NCBI GenBank assembly: GCA_049241565.1
Contig: JBMLQL010000018.1
Coordinates: forward strand, 1 to 64,000
Origin: DZBG01 sp049241565
GTDB taxonomy: Bacteria > Bdellovibrionota > Bacteriovoracia > Bacteriovoracales > Bacteriovoracaceae
DNA: 64,000 nucleotides
Reading direction: 5' to 3'
The position numbers and the translations under genes are program-made. Of this stretch, positions 47,132 through 56,507 are shown in pieces. The notes under the pieces are model-generated. The model was not told where the DNA came from and did no database searches. It saw only the letters and a list, made by a program, of their open reading frames with translations. Numbering within the stretch: position 1 is the first letter of the stretch; every line of letters starts with the position of its first letter.

Positions 47132-48078
47132 AGAGAATCCATTTCCATCACATCTTCTACTAAATGATTGGCAAAATTTTCAATATCAGTGAACTTGGCC
47201 ACTTCATTAAGAAGATTTTGTGTTTCTTCTGGGAAGTCAGAGAACTCAATCCCTTCCAGTTGAAGTTGCTTCATTCTTTTAATTAATCTTTTAAGATTTG
47301 AATCAATTTCGATGAATTCTTTTTGGTAAGGGAGATTTGGCGTGGCCGTCATTGCCGCATGAACACCTTGCTCTTTGGCCACTTTAATAAACTTTTTAAT
47401 CTCACGAACGGGCATTTCTTTTATATGAGAGATCGCCACCTTTTGATCTTTTTTATCTAATTTCACAAGTTCATTAGTTTGAGATAGAGAAAGTTCTCCT
47501 CTTTTACGAGCTTCTTTCACCACAGTGTCGGCCATCTCATCACGTTTAATCGCTTCATGAATTTGTTTTGGGGAAAGACCTGTTTTTTCAGAAACCATAT
47601 TAAGAAAACGGCTGGCAGGAAGAATTTCTTTTTTTACTTTAGGAGCTTCCTCATCATCACTGGCCGCTTCTAAGGCTGCAGCGGCTTCTTCATCTTCTTT
47701 ATCTGCATTTGGATAAAGCTCTTGATAAATTTCTTTAGCACGACGAAGGTGGGATTCAATTTCAATTTTTGAGAGATCTTTGCGAACGAGGTTCTCATCA
47801 ATAGAGACGAGTTCTTTTTCTAGTTGATTCCCACTGATGACCATTACTGGAGCTTCAGTTTTTCCTAGATTTAAAAGGGCCTGATAACGACGGGCCCCAG
47901 CGAGAATAATATTGTCCTCTGAGATAACGAGGGGAGCGATAAGACCAAGAGTTTGAATTGATTTTTCAAGTTCAGTTACGTCAGTGCCTAGACGGAGGTA
48001 TGGATTGGTTGCTTTAAGCTCAGATAACTGTCTTGTTTCCACGAGTGGACTCCCTTCGAAAAAATGTGTGTGAGGCAT
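47125..48078 (-). CDS. ParB-like nuclease-domain protein
   Basis: The protein (317 residues from ATG 48078) has a ParB N-terminal domain: LGTDVTELEKSIQTLGLIAPLVIS, IILAGARRYQALLNLGKTEAPVMVI and ENLVRKDLSKIE (in part). A HTH region at about 160-230 (GLSPKQIHEAIKRDEMAD) follows, and the C-terminus is helical. An acidic insert (DKEDEEAAAALEAASDDEEAPK) sits between. It is not in a parAB operon, so it is more likely a regulator or plasmid-type relic than chromosomal ParB. Homology begins after residue 18 of a longer reading (48132), whose N-terminus is hydrophobic. Confidence 0.8.
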   Translation of the reverse strand: MPHTHFFEGSPLVETRQLSELKATNPYLRLGTDVTELEKSIQTLGLIAPLVISEDNIILAGARRYQALLNLGKTEAPVMVISGNQLEKELVSIDENLVRKDLSKIEIESHLRRAKEIYQELYPNADKEDEEAAAALEAASDDEEAPKVKKEILPASRFLNMVSEKTGLSPKQIHEAIKRDEMADTVVKEARKRGELSLSQTNELVKLDKKDQKVAISHIKEMPVREIKKFIKVAKEQGVHAAMTATPNLPYQKEFIEIDSNLKRLIKRMKQLQLEGIEFSDFPEETQNLLNEVAKFTDIENFANHLVEDVMEMDSLQ

Positions 48079-48147
48079 CTTGCTTGAGAGGAGGAATGAT
48101 GTCAGGTAAAAGATTTTCACAATTCCTGACATTAAATAAAATATGTT

Positions 48148-49410
48148 CTAGATTTTTTTTGTTGAGACTAAATAACCGCAAATAACGACGGAAGTGAAGG
48201 CACTTAACGCTACGTAATGAGCAGGAGCGAGACCTCCGAAATGGCTGCTTAAATAAGAAATAAAAGGTGGCGTAATCGCCCCAAAGATGGCGTAGGACAT
48301 ATTATAAGAAAATGAGAGCCCAGAGAAGCGAATGACCGGTGGGAAAGCGGCAATCATCACTGAAGGAACAATACCAACTACACCCACGGTAAAGCCTGCT
48401 AAGGCGTACAGAGGAATAAAATAAGCTGCTCCTGAATTGAGATTAATATAAAGAGAATAGCTGGTGATGATAAGAATAATTGAACCGATGAGAAGTGATT
48501 TTGCGTAACCAAATGTATCAGCAATAATTCCATAAACCAGACAGCCGATGACTAACGAGAAAGCGGCCCAATTATTTCCAAGATAAGCATCTGCTGGAGA
48601 AATATTAAACTGAGACTGAATGAGAGTAGGGGTCATGAGAATAATGACCATGATCGCAGCCGTCAGCATCCAAGTGACCAGCATCGAGAGCGCCACACTT
48701 AAGCGATGTTCTTTAAGCACCGTTTTAAGAGGAATATCTTTGCTGATTTCTTTGCGGGCCTTCATGGCCTCAAAGACCGGAGTTTCTTTCAGCCAGCCTC
48801 TTAGCCAAACAGCAGTGAATCCAAAAATGCCGCCAATTAAAAAAGGAATTCTCCATCCATAAGCTAAAACTGCTTCAGGAGTGAGACCGGTATAAATACC
48901 GGTGGCCATGAGAGAGCCGATTAAAATGCCAAAGGTCAGTCCTGAGGTTAAACTGGCACAGGCAAAACCGACTCTTGTCTGAGGCACATGTTCGGCCACA
49001 AAAACCCAAGCCGCTGGGACTTCTCCGCCGATGGCAATTCCTTGCACGATACGAAGAAATAAAAGTAGAAGGGGAGCGACAATACCGAGAGTCGCGTAAG
49101 TGGGAAGAAGGCCAATAAAAAGTGTAGGAAGGGCCATCAGAAGGACACTTAGAGAGAACATTTTTTTGCGACCGAGGAGATCACCAAAATGGGCCATGAT
49201 CACGCCACCAATAGGACGAGCAATATAACCAGAGGCAAAAATTCCATAAACCTGAAGTTGCGAAAGCCAGACGGGCATATCAGGAGGAAAAAATAATGTG
49301 CTTAACGTTTTAGCGAAGAAAACAAAAATAACAAAATCATAGAATTCTAGTGCTCCTCCGAGAGCGGCCAGAGCAAGAGTTTTGATATCTTGAGTGGAGA
49401 GTTTATCCAT
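48148..49410 (-). CDS. MFS transporter, metabolite:H+ symporter (ProP/MHS) type
   Basis: The 420-residue protein has twelve helices and MHS marks: GALEFYDFVIFVFFAKTLSTLFFP, GYIARPIGGVIMAHFGDLLGRKKMFSLSVLLM, RIVQGIAIGGEVPAAWVFVAEH. It imports organic acids or osmolytes with protons. It starts 2 bp after the mgtC stop on the same strand and probably belongs to that transcript. Confidence 0.88.
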   Translation of the reverse strand: MDKLSTQDIKTLALAALGGALEFYDFVIFVFFAKTLSTLFFPPDMPVWLSQLQVYGIFASGYIARPIGGVIMAHFGDLLGRKKMFSLSVLLMALPTLFIGLLPTYATLGIVAPLLLLFLRIVQGIAIGGEVPAAWVFVAEHVPQTRVGFACASLTSGLTFGILIGSLMATGIYTGLTPEAVLAYGWRIPFLIGGIFGFTAVWLRGWLKETPVFEAMKARKEISKDIPLKTVLKEHRLSVALSMLVTWMLTAAIMVIILMTPTLIQSQFNISPADAYLGNNWAAFSLVIGCLVYGIIADTFGYAKSLLIGSIILIITSYSLYINLNSGAAYFIPLYALAGFTVGVVGIVPSVMIAAFPPVIRFSGLSFSYNMSYAIFGAITPPFISYLSSHFGGLAPAHYVALSAFTSVVICGYLVSTKKI

Positions 49411-49412
49411 TT

Positions 49413-50144
49413 TTATTGTTTCGACTGATAATCACTTGAGTGTCTCACCACTTTAAGTACTGAGGGTTGTCTGGCCAGATCGCTTAAAAAGCGCTGATGA
49501 GAGCGATGATTCGGACAAAGGCGAAGTTGCCAAACAACCACATTCATTGATTGATGAGCTTGATCGATAATCTGAGGACGATGTCCCCAGTCTTGAAGAA
49601 TCTCTTCTAAAACAATAGGTCCTTTTCCATCCATGATATCAACATGAATATGATAATTCTCCCACTGAGCAGAATTAAGATTTCTTCTTTCAATAAGAGA
49701 TTGAATCCATAAGAGTGTAAAGATCATGAAAGTGATGCAAACCCCAAACATGAAAAAGCCAAGCCCAAAAACGACACCCACCGCAGCTGTGGCCCAAATT
49801 CCCGCAGCCGTTGTCAGACCACTGACCATTCTTCCTGAACGGAAAACGGCACCGGCCCCAAGAAACCCCACACCACTGACAATTTGAGCAGGGATACGAG
49901 CGATATCGTTTACAGTTCCATCACCATTCATCATGAGGCGAGTGGTGAGTGTAAATACACAGGACCCTAGCGCCACCATGGCAAAAGTACGGAGACCAGC
50001 AGCTTTTTGGGCCTTTTCTCTTTCCACACCAATAACTGTTCCGGCAATGATGGCACCGAGACAGCAAAGGAAATAAGAGTAAACTGGCGGAAGGTAGCCA
50101 AAGAGATTAGTAAGGAAAATTTTATTTAAAAGATCATTATCCAT
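49413..50144 (-). CDS. MgtC/SapB family protein
   Basis: The 243-residue protein has the MgtC membrane domain, GAIIAGTVIGVEREKAQKAAGLRTFAMVALGSCVF, IVSGVGFLGAGAVFRSGRMVSGLTTAAGIWATAAVG (both in part), and a C-terminal ACT-like cytoplasmic domain (about 165-240). In pathogens MgtC lowers ATP-synthase activity under Mg2+ limitation; the role in other bacteria is unclear. It lies upstream of the MHS transporter gene. Confidence 0.88.
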   Translation of the reverse strand: MDNDLLNKIFLTNLFGYLPPVYSYFLCCLGAIIAGTVIGVEREKAQKAAGLRTFAMVALGSCVFTLTTRLMMNGDGTVNDIARIPAQIVSGVGFLGAGAVFRSGRMVSGLTTAAGIWATAAVGVVFGLGFFMFGVCITFMIFTLLWIQSLIERRNLNSAQWENYHIHVDIMDGKGPIVLEEILQDWGHRPQIIDQAHQSMNVVVWQLRLCPNHRSHQRFLSDLARQPSVLKVVRHSSDYQSKQ

Positions 50145-50195
50145 CTTTAAAGCGTATCGTGGACATAAACTTTTTGGCCAGATGAATTATTTGAT

Positions 50196-50579
50196 TTATG
50201 ACCTATTCTTTCTATTGCTTGTAAGTATGGCCTCTGCGAATAAGGCGGTAAACATCCCAAAAAAGGCGAGACCAACTAACATCAGGCAAATCCCAAGTAT
50301 TTTGCCAGGGATAGTTACAGGGGTGATATCTCCATAACCTGTTGTCGTCGCCGTGGCCACTCCCCACCAGAGAGCATCTAGAAATATTTTAATATTGGGA
50401 TTGGAGGTTTTCTCAAAATAATAAAAAAGACAACTAGAAACCAATATAATCCCGTTCCCCATAAAAGTTAAAAGTAGAAAAGCGGGACTTTTCAAAACCA
50501 AATAGACTTCATTGAAGAAGCTACTGAAACTACTTAGAACGAGCGGAATTCTTTTTTTCTTTTCTTGGAATTTGTCCAT
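50196..50579 (-). CDS. Two-helix potassium channel
   Basis: The 127-residue protein has two transmembrane helices (about 33-52 and 90-114) flanking a pore loop LWWGVATATTTGYGDITPVT with the K+ filter TTGYGD. It lacks a cytoplasmic RCK domain. It should form a tetrameric K+-selective channel of the KcsA type. A hairpin (50580-50609) sits directly before the ATG, so ribosome access may be regulated. GGATGGG in that hairpin is the only ribosome-site-like element. Confidence 0.85.
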   Translation of the reverse strand: MDKFQEKKKRIPLVLSSFSSFFNEVYLVLKSPAFLLLTFMGNGIILVSSCLFYYFEKTSNPNIKIFLDALWWGVATATTTGYGDITPVTIPGKILGICLMLVGLAFFGMFTALFAEAILTSNRKNRS

Positions 50580-50609
50580 AAACCCATCCTTTTGAAATTG
50601 GATGGGTTT
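50580..50609 (-). terminator. Hairpin between ahpF and the K+ channel gene
   Basis: AAACCCATCC (50580-50589) and GGATGGGTTT (50600-50609) pair over 10 bp with a 10-nt loop. It lies 9 bp after the ahpF stop and abuts the next ATG, so it may end ahpF transcription or gate the channel gene. There is no T-run. Confidence 0.45.
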
Positions 50610-50618
50610 AGGATAAAT

Positions 50619-52172
50619 CTATTTTAGCATCATGTCTTCAAAAGAAGCGAGTCCTGCTTTCGCTCCTTCACCCATAGCGATAATGATCTGTTTATAAGGA
50701 ACAGTGGTCACATCTCCTGCAGCATATATCCCTGGGATATTAGTGCGACACTTTTCATCGATAATGATTTCACCAAATTTATTTGTCGCTACAACATCTT
50801 TAATAAATCCACTATTAGGAAGAAGACCGATTTGAACAAAAATTCCTTCAAGTTCAACACTCTTTAGCTCTTTTGTTTCTCTGTCTTCATACTCAAGAGC
50901 AGTCACCTTACCATTATCTCCAATAACTCTGTTCGTGCGAGCGCTTCGAATAATGGTCACATTAGGAAGAGACTCAAGTTTATCCACCAAAACTTTATCG
51001 GCTTTCAGTGTAGGCATGAATTCAAAGACAGTGACTGATTTTACAATCCCGGCCAGATCAATGGCCGCTTCTACTCCTGAGTTTCCTCCCCCGACAACGG
51101 CAATATCTTTGCCTTTGAAATACGGGCCATCACAGTGAGGGCAGAAGGCCACACCGCGGCCGAGATACTCTTTCTCGCCAGGGATGCCGAGCTCTCTCCA
51201 TTTGGCCCCAGTGGCCACAATAATGGATTTGGTTTTTAGGTGCTCACCACTTTCAAGTTCGATTTTTTTTTCATCACCCTGAGTGACTGTTTTGACTCGG
51301 CGGTGTTCAAGAAGTTTTATATTATATTCTTTGATATGCTCAGCTAGCTTCGCCGCGAGTTGAGGACCTTCGGTGTATTTGACAGAGATTAAATTCTCAA
51401 TCCCTTTGGTATCTTGAACCTGACCACCCACTTTTTCAGCGATGATGGCGGTTCTCAGGCCTTTACGTGCAGAGTAAATCGCGGCTGAAGCTCCAGCAGG
51501 ACCTGATCCCAACACCACAACATCATAAACTCCAAGATCTAGATTTTTTGGCCCTGAACTTTTTGATTCATCGATTCCAAACTCAGCTTCAAGTTTTGAG
51601 AGAAGATCAACAAGTCCAATTTTTCCTGAACTTAAAAGTTTTGATTGATGAACAACACTAGGCACACCTTGAATCCCAAGAGATTTAATCTCATCTTGAA
51701 CAAACTCACCGTCTATCATGGTGTGTTTGAAGTCAGGATGCAGCAGACTCATGAGATTCAGGGCCTGAACAACTTCGGGGCAATTCTCACAAGTAAGCGA
51801 GATATAGGTTTTCACCTCTATCGGACCTTTGAGTCTTTTAATTCGATCAATAATGAGCTCATCTGGAAATTTCCCTTTACCATCGGCATTTAAAATCGCC
51901 AGAACCAGAGAAGTAAATTCATGTCCTCCTGGAATACCTAAAAAGGTGATCCCAGTGTTCTCTCCCTTGTAGAGGAGAGTGAGCTTAGGAATTTCAGAAT
52001 TCTCCTCAGACTCTTGAGCGATGATCTTGGCCGATGTCGTGGCCAGTTGTTTAACTATTTCTACCAAATCGTTTTGTTTGGCATTTGTTGATTTGGCATA
52101 AACAAGTGTCACTTCATTTTCAAGATTTTGATAAACAGTCTTGAGTTGTTCCAAAATATTATTATCTAACAT
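50619..52172 (-). CDS. ahpF: Alkyl hydroperoxide reductase subunit F
   Basis: The 517-residue flavoprotein has an N-terminal double thioredoxin-fold domain with TCENC, an FAD motif VVLGSGPAGASAAIYSARKG, the redox CPHCDGPYF, NADPH/NADH-binding VVGGGNSGVEAAIDLA, and GIYAAGDVTTVPYKQ. It passes electrons from NAD(P)H to AhpC. It lies 34 bp downstream of ahpC on the same strand, the standard operon order. Length matches E. coli AhpF (521). Confidence 0.95.
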   Translation of the reverse strand: MLDNNILEQLKTVYQNLENEVTLVYAKSTNAKQNDLVEIVKQLATTSAKIIAQESEENSEIPKLTLLYKGENTGITFLGIPGGHEFTSLVLAILNADGKGKFPDELIIDRIKRLKGPIEVKTYISLTCENCPEVVQALNLMSLLHPDFKHTMIDGEFVQDEIKSLGIQGVPSVVHQSKLLSSGKIGLVDLLSKLEAEFGIDESKSSGPKNLDLGVYDVVVLGSGPAGASAAIYSARKGLRTAIIAEKVGGQVQDTKGIENLISVKYTEGPQLAAKLAEHIKEYNIKLLEHRRVKTVTQGDEKKIELESGEHLKTKSIIVATGAKWRELGIPGEKEYLGRGVAFCPHCDGPYFKGKDIAVVGGGNSGVEAAIDLAGIVKSVTVFEFMPTLKADKVLVDKLESLPNVTIIRSARTNRVIGDNGKVTALEYEDRETKELKSVELEGIFVQIGLLPNSGFIKDVVATNKFGEIIIDEKCRTNIPGIYAAGDVTTVPYKQIIIAMGEGAKAGLASFEDMMLK

Positions 52173-52206
52173 AAATCACCTCTCTAGTTCGAGCGCAGAA
52201 CCAAAC

Positions 52207-52773
52207 TTAAATTTTACCTACAAGATCAAGACCTGGTTTTAGTGTTTCAGATCCTGGTTTCCATTTTGCAGGGCAGACTTCATTTGGATGATTACGGATG
52301 AACTGAGCTGCTTGAGTTTTACGAAGAAGCTCATCTGCATTTCGTCCAATACCATTGTCTTGAATTTCAGCAAGTTTAATGAGTCCATCTGGATCCACTA
52401 AAAATGTCCCACGGTAAGCAAGACCTTCTTCTTCAATATAAACTCCGAAGGCACGCGAGAGATGTCCTGTAGGATCAGCGAGCATTGGGTAGTTAATTTT
52501 TTTGATCGATTCTGAAGTGTCATGCCAAGCTTTGTGAGTGAAGTGTGTATCAGTACTTACTGAATAAACTTCAACTCCCATTTTTTGGAGTTCAGCATAC
52601 TTGTCGTTAAGATCCACGAGCTCAGTGGGACAAACGAAAGTGAAGTCTGCTGGGTAGAAAAAGAAGATAGACCATTTACCGGCCAAGTCTTTGCTTGTGA
52701 CGGTTTTGAACTCATTCTTGTGATAGGCCTGAACTTTGAAATCTGGTAACTTTGAATTAATAATTGTGCTCAT
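52207..52773 (-). CDS. ahpC: Alkyl hydroperoxide reductase subunit C (peroxiredoxin)
   Basis: The 188-residue 2-Cys peroxiredoxin has the peroxidatic C48 in FYPADFTFVC48PTE and the resolving C167 in EVC167PAKWKPG. It reduces organic peroxides, H2O2 and peroxynitrite with AhpF. ATG 52773 is used because AAGGAGG precedes it and AhpC proteins start MS-x-I-I-N; a longer reading from 52827 is not. No clear OxyR or PerR site is seen in the 134-bp upstream gap. Confidence 0.95.
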   Translation of the reverse strand: MSTIINSKLPDFKVQAYHKNEFKTVTSKDLAGKWSIFFFYPADFTFVCPTELVDLNDKYAELQKMGVEVYSVSTDTHFTHKAWHDTSESIKKINYPMLADPTGHLSRAFGVYIEEEGLAYRGTFLVDPDGLIKLAEIQDNGIGRNADELLRKTQAAQFIRNHPNEVCPAKWKPGSETLKPGLDLVGKI

Positions 52774-52860
52774 AGTATCCTCCTTAAACAATCTATTGGA
52801 TATGTTCACAGGATCATCTTCGTACAATTAGCAGTTCTTATCTAATACTTGATTTCTATT

Positions 52861-52885
52861 GGCCCATTGATATTATCTATGGGCC
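52861..52885 (-). terminator. Hairpin after the phnA gene
   Basis: GGCCCAT (52861-52867) and ATGGGCC (52879-52885) form a 7-bp stem with an 11-nt loop, 23 bp past the phnA stop. It lacks a T-run, so it may only weakly separate phnA from ahpC. Confidence 0.35.
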
Positions 52886-52907
52886 TGAAGTGTTTGAAAT
52901 GAGGGGA

Positions 52908-53486
52908 TTATTCTACGATCTTTTTAAGGAAAGCGGATACCAAAACAATGCCAATTCCATTCACTTTCCCTTCGATATGTTTTGGATTTTCTGTGAGCTT
53001 AATATTTTTCACCAGAGTTCCACGTTTAGCAGTAAATCCGGCACCCTTGACGTCTAGATCTTTAATAAGTGTGACTGAGTCACCTTCAAAAAGTTGAACA
53101 CCGTTACTATCAACCGTTTTTGCTTCAGCTCCTGAAGCTGCCTCTTCTTTGACTCCTGATTTGGCCCACTCAAGATCCTCTTCATCGAGATAAATTTGCT
53201 CCATAAGATCCATCGCCCAGCTCTCAGCTTTAAGAGCATGAAGAACACGGTAGGAGAGAACTTTGACTGGAGTAAACTCACTCCAGATGGCCTCATTAAG
53301 GCCTCGCCAGTGATTGATATCTGTATAGTCATCGGTGGAGATAGCGGAGTGACATTTTTCACACAAAAGAACTGCGGCTTCAGCACCTTTTTTATTCTTT
53401 GACTCTAACTCAAATGAGCTGAGTCCTTCTGTTGAAGAGCAGAGTTCACATTGAGAAGAGCGGGCCATCAGTGTATTAAGTGTCAT
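52908..53486 (-). CDS. PhnA-domain protein (YjdM-like)
   Basis: The 192-residue protein has an N-terminal zinc ribbon (SSQCELCSS, VLLCEKCHSAI) and a C-terminal PhnA domain: DSNGVQLFEGDSVTLIKDLDVKGAGFTAKRGTLVKNI and HIEGKVNGIGIVLVSAFLKK (both in part). The middle (about 55-110) is an extra helical insert not found in the ~110-residue YjdM. The family is named after an E. coli phosphonate operon but has no proven role in it. ATG with AAGGATGAC upstream. Confidence 0.82.
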   Translation of the reverse strand: MTLNTLMARSSQCELCSSTEGLSSFELESKNKKGAEAAVLLCEKCHSAISTDDYTDINHWRGLNEAIWSEFTPVKVLSYRVLHALKAESWAMDLMEQIYLDEEDLEWAKSGVKEEAASGAEAKTVDSNGVQLFEGDSVTLIKDLDVKGAGFTAKRGTLVKNIKLTENPKHIEGKVNGIGIVLVSAFLKKIVE

Positions 53487-53615
53487 CAGTCATCCTTTGC
53501 AAAGAAGATAGGGTAGCAGAAAATGATCAAAAAAGCGACTGGCCGAATAAAGTTTAGACACTTCTTAAGCTCTTTTAATGTCAAAACTTGGCACCCAATT
53601 TGAATTACTATTTGT

Positions 53616-54698
53616 ATGAAAACTCTTCTTATCCTTGTTCTAGGTTTAATGTCTTTTAGTGCCCTGGCCCTTCAGGGGGCTGGTATGGCGGGCGGAGTGA
53701 CTTTAAATGGGTTACTGAAGGCCTCTCTCATCAGATCTAAAATACCCATGGGAGGGCTATCCTCTTTTTACGGCTATGAATCCTTAGCTTACCCGAAGTC
53801 GACACCAGTTTATTGTTATGGTGGGGTGGGGCTTGCGTCAGGCAATTCCCTGATAGGGATCAGCTTTGGCGGTCAGTTTAATAAAATCGTGACAGTGGGC
53901 AAATGTGAAAAAGTCGAAGATTATCTCGGAGGGTTTCTTTCAATTGGACTGAGTTATGACATGGATTCATCAAAAAATAAAAGCCTCGGTTTGCAAGGTG
54001 CAGTTAATTTAGGTTTTGATCTTGGAAAATTTAATCAAAAGCTGATCGATAATTACCATACCTATTCATCAAGTAAGCGCCCGCTCAAGAAAAGAGTGCG
54101 AGATGTGCTTTTGCATTTAGTGAAATACTCAGGAAAAATGTCTAAAAAGAAAATAGAGAATAGCTATCTGTTAAAACTTTTTCTTTTGCCCATGCTGCCA
54201 GTCTTTGCCAATGACTGGGAAAAATATTTGACGGCGATGAAAATCGATTTGGCGGAACTTAAAAAAACACAAGACCAAAAAGAACTTAAATCTTTAAATC
54301 AAAATGTGACTGAGCTTTTTCATGAGATGAAGAGAGATCCAGCCTTTTATTCATGCAAAGGTGATGACTGCCAAGAGATTTTCGTTGATGTTTATACGTT
54401 TATGGATGCTCTTGAAGACTCATTAGGAGAGTGTCACTCCATCACCTTAGGTGTGGCCCCAACTGCAAATTATGATGTGAAACTGCCGTTTATGAATTCA
54501 AATTTCAGTTTTTCTTTTTCATATAGTTATTATGGACTTAGTAAAAATCTTGCAAAGGGTACGAATACCTTGGCCAGTGCCTCTAAGGCCTTCGCGGCTC
54601 ACCGTTTAAATAAAAAATCTGCTTCTTGTGTGGATGTGGAAAAGACGGCTGCAGGGAGTTTTGCCGATTTACTTATTCTTCTTGGGATTGGCGGATAA
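53616..54698 (+). CDS. Exported protein, unknown
   Basis: The 360-residue protein has a signal peptide (KTLLILVLGLMSFSALA|LQ). The mature part is Gly- and Ser-rich at the start (GAGMAGGVTLNGLLKASLIRSK) with several Tyr and Phe-rich short strands (NFSFSFSYSYYGLSKNL) that could be outer-membrane strands, plus a central helical region with KKTQDQKELKSLNQNVTELFHEM. Three Cys clusters (YCYGG, KCEKV, SCKGDDC). Family not recognised. Confidence 0.6.
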   Translation: MKTLLILVLGLMSFSALALQGAGMAGGVTLNGLLKASLIRSKIPMGGLSSFYGYESLAYPKSTPVYCYGGVGLASGNSLIGISFGGQFNKIVTVGKCEKVEDYLGGFLSIGLSYDMDSSKNKSLGLQGAVNLGFDLGKFNQKLIDNYHTYSSSKRPLKKRVRDVLLHLVKYSGKMSKKKIENSYLLKLFLLPMLPVFANDWEKYLTAMKIDLAELKKTQDQKELKSLNQNVTELFHEMKRDPAFYSCKGDDCQEIFVDVYTFMDALEDSLGECHSITLGVAPTANYDVKLPFMNSNFSFSFSYSYYGLSKNLAKGTNTLASASKAFAAHRLNKKSASCVDVEKTAAGSFADLLILLGIGG

Positions 54699-54753
54699 AA
54701 TAAATGCATAAAGTATAAGATAAATCATAATATTAGTGCTATGCTGATGCACA

Positions 54754-56094
54754 ATGGAAACAAAAATTACTGCGAACTGGTCTGATCTCAACCTCTCTGA
54801 TTCTATGCTTAAAGTCATCGAAGAAGCAGGTTACAAATATCCCTCTGACGTCCAAGCTCAAACAATACCCTTTGCTTTAGAAGGACTAGACGTTCTTGTC
54901 TCATCACAAACTGGTAGTGGGAAAACGGCGAGTTTTGTCATCCCGACAGTGGAGAGATTCAAAGAAAAAAATGGAACTTATATTCTGGCCCTGGCTCCAA
55001 CCAGAGAAATTGCTCAACAAACAGGAGCCGTTTTTGAAAGTTTTGGGAAACCATTTGGGTTGAAGACAGTGGTTTGTATTGGTGGCGCCAATATTAATCA
55101 AGAAAAAGAAGCTTTAGGTTCTTCTCCGCATATTATCGTGGCCACTCCTGGTCGTCTTTGTGACCACCTTGAGCGTGGGAATGTTTGGTTAGATTTTATT
55201 CAATGCCTTATTTTTGATGAAGCTGATCGAATGCTTGAAATGGGTTTTGCAAAACAAATCGATATGATCACAGAGCAAATTCCTAGAGAGCGTCAGACAC
55301 TGATGCTTTCTGCAACTTTTGCACCAGCGGTAGAAAAACTGGCGAAAAAAGCGATGAATAATCCTAAGCAAGTTGTCATTGCTAAAACAGAAGAATCAAC
55401 TCCTAAGATTGAACAAAGACTTTTCTGGATTCCGGAAGAGCAGAAGGCCAACCAACTGGTTCGAATTCTGCGTGAAGAAAAAGGAACTGTTTTTGTTTTC
55501 GTCAAGGCCAAGGAGCGTGCTTATCAAGTTTGGCGTATCCTAGAAAACAAAGGCTTTAAAGACGTCACTTATATTCACTCTGATCTTCCTCAAGAGGCAC
55601 GTGAACTCGCTGTTGCTGATTTTAAGTCAGGAAAGTATCGTGTGATCATTGCTACGGACGTGATGGGACGTGGGATTGATGTGGATGATGTGGCCCATGT
55701 GATTAATTACGATGTTCCAAGAGAAGCTGCTGATTATATCCATAGAATTGGGCGAACTGGACGACGTGGACAATCAGGACATGCTTCTACTTTTGCCATT
55801 CCTGGACGTGATGATAAGGCCATTGAGGCCATTGGAAAACTTCGTGGAGTTCCTGCTCCTAAAAAAGATGAAGCAGTTAAACGAGAAGAAAGACCAAAAG
55901 GTCCAAGAGATTCAAGACAAAATAATCGTCCTCAAAGAGAGGCCCGCCCTCAATCACCTCGTGACCAAAAACCTAAATCAGTGGTGAGCCCTCAGGCATC
56001 TGTTTCAAAGTCTATTCCAGGTTCTGAAGTGAAGAAGACTGAACAAGGTGGATTTATAGGATGGATTAAGAAGGTTTTCAAATTCGTATCTTAA
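54754..56094 (+). CDS. DEAD-box RNA helicase (RhlE-like)
   Basis: The 446-residue protein has the Q-motif, SQTGSGKTAS (Walker A), PTREIAQQ, DEAD, SAT, and the second RecA domain with ATDVMGRGID and HRIGRTGRRG. It unwinds short RNA duplexes, as in ribosome assembly or RNA decay. The C-terminus is basic and Pro/Arg-rich (about 355-425) and ends with a hydrophobic amphipathic GFIGWIKKVFKFVS. An extended -10 (TGCTATGCT) ends 8 nt before ATG and no Shine-Dalgarno exists, so it may be leaderless. A bidirectional hairpin follows. Confidence 0.93.
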   Translation: METKITANWSDLNLSDSMLKVIEEAGYKYPSDVQAQTIPFALEGLDVLVSSQTGSGKTASFVIPTVERFKEKNGTYILALAPTREIAQQTGAVFESFGKPFGLKTVVCIGGANINQEKEALGSSPHIIVATPGRLCDHLERGNVWLDFIQCLIFDEADRMLEMGFAKQIDMITEQIPRERQTLMLSATFAPAVEKLAKKAMNNPKQVVIAKTEESTPKIEQRLFWIPEEQKANQLVRILREEKGTVFVFVKAKERAYQVWRILENKGFKDVTYIHSDLPQEARELAVADFKSGKYRVIIATDVMGRGIDVDDVAHVINYDVPREAADYIHRIGRTGRRGQSGHASTFAIPGRDDKAIEAIGKLRGVPAPKKDEAVKREERPKGPRDSRQNNRPQREARPQSPRDQKPKSVVSPQASVSKSIPGSEVKKTEQGGFIGWIKKVFKFVS

Positions 56095-56098
56095 AAAA

Positions 56099-56124
56099 GC
56101 AGAGAAGAAAAAAATCTTCTCTGC
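56099..56124. terminator. Bidirectional terminator hairpin between convergent genes
   Basis: GCAGAGAAGA (56099-56108) and TCTTCTCTGC (56115-56124) are exact arms around six A. On the minus strand six T follow the stem, so it best terminates the leftward gene; it can serve the helicase gene as well. Confidence 0.65.
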
Positions 56125-56134
56125 ACACAAAAAA

Positions 56135-56386
56135 CTAGGCGCTTTCGTCAATTCTCACTCTCACAGCGTAAACCAGAGAAGTAAGGGCGGCCCTTCCTAC
56201 AGGAGCATACTCCTTAATAGGTCCTGACCTCTTGAGCTGCTGGATTTGATGGCGGAATTTGAATTCCATCCTCGTCCAAGCATCAATTTGATTTGAAAAA
56301 TCGATTCCTAAATCGACACACTTAGAGAGCTTAACTTTTGCAACTTCAACTTCCGCTGCCAATCGGGAACAAGAATCATTTTTCAT
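56135..56386 (-). CDS. Small helical protein, unknown
   Basis: The 83-residue protein (KNDSCSRLAAEVEVAKVKLSK...) is helical with mixed charge and has no recognised domain or signal peptide. Weak ribosome site (AAAGGAAACGTC) before the ATG. It converges with the helicase gene and shares the hairpin at 56099-56124 as a terminator, which supports it as a real transcription unit. Confidence 0.55.
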   Translation of the reverse strand: MKNDSCSRLAAEVEVAKVKLSKCVDLGIDFSNQIDAWTRMEFKFRHQIQQLKRSGPIKEYAPVGRAALTSLVYAVRVRIDESA

Positions 56387-56507
56387 GACGTTTCCTTTGG
56401 TAAATACAGATTAATTAAGTGGGACAGTTCAGGATCTAGGACTTGTGATAAGTATACTGTAGTTCTTATTTGCTGTGGAGACTAGGTAAAAATGGTTTTT
56501 ATCAAGA

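Noticed and set aside
47125..48078. Chromosomal parB next to an origin of replication
   Set aside because: There is no parA partner, no parS-like palindrome was noticed and no DnaA-box cluster is present; the neighbours are unrelated transport and repair genes.
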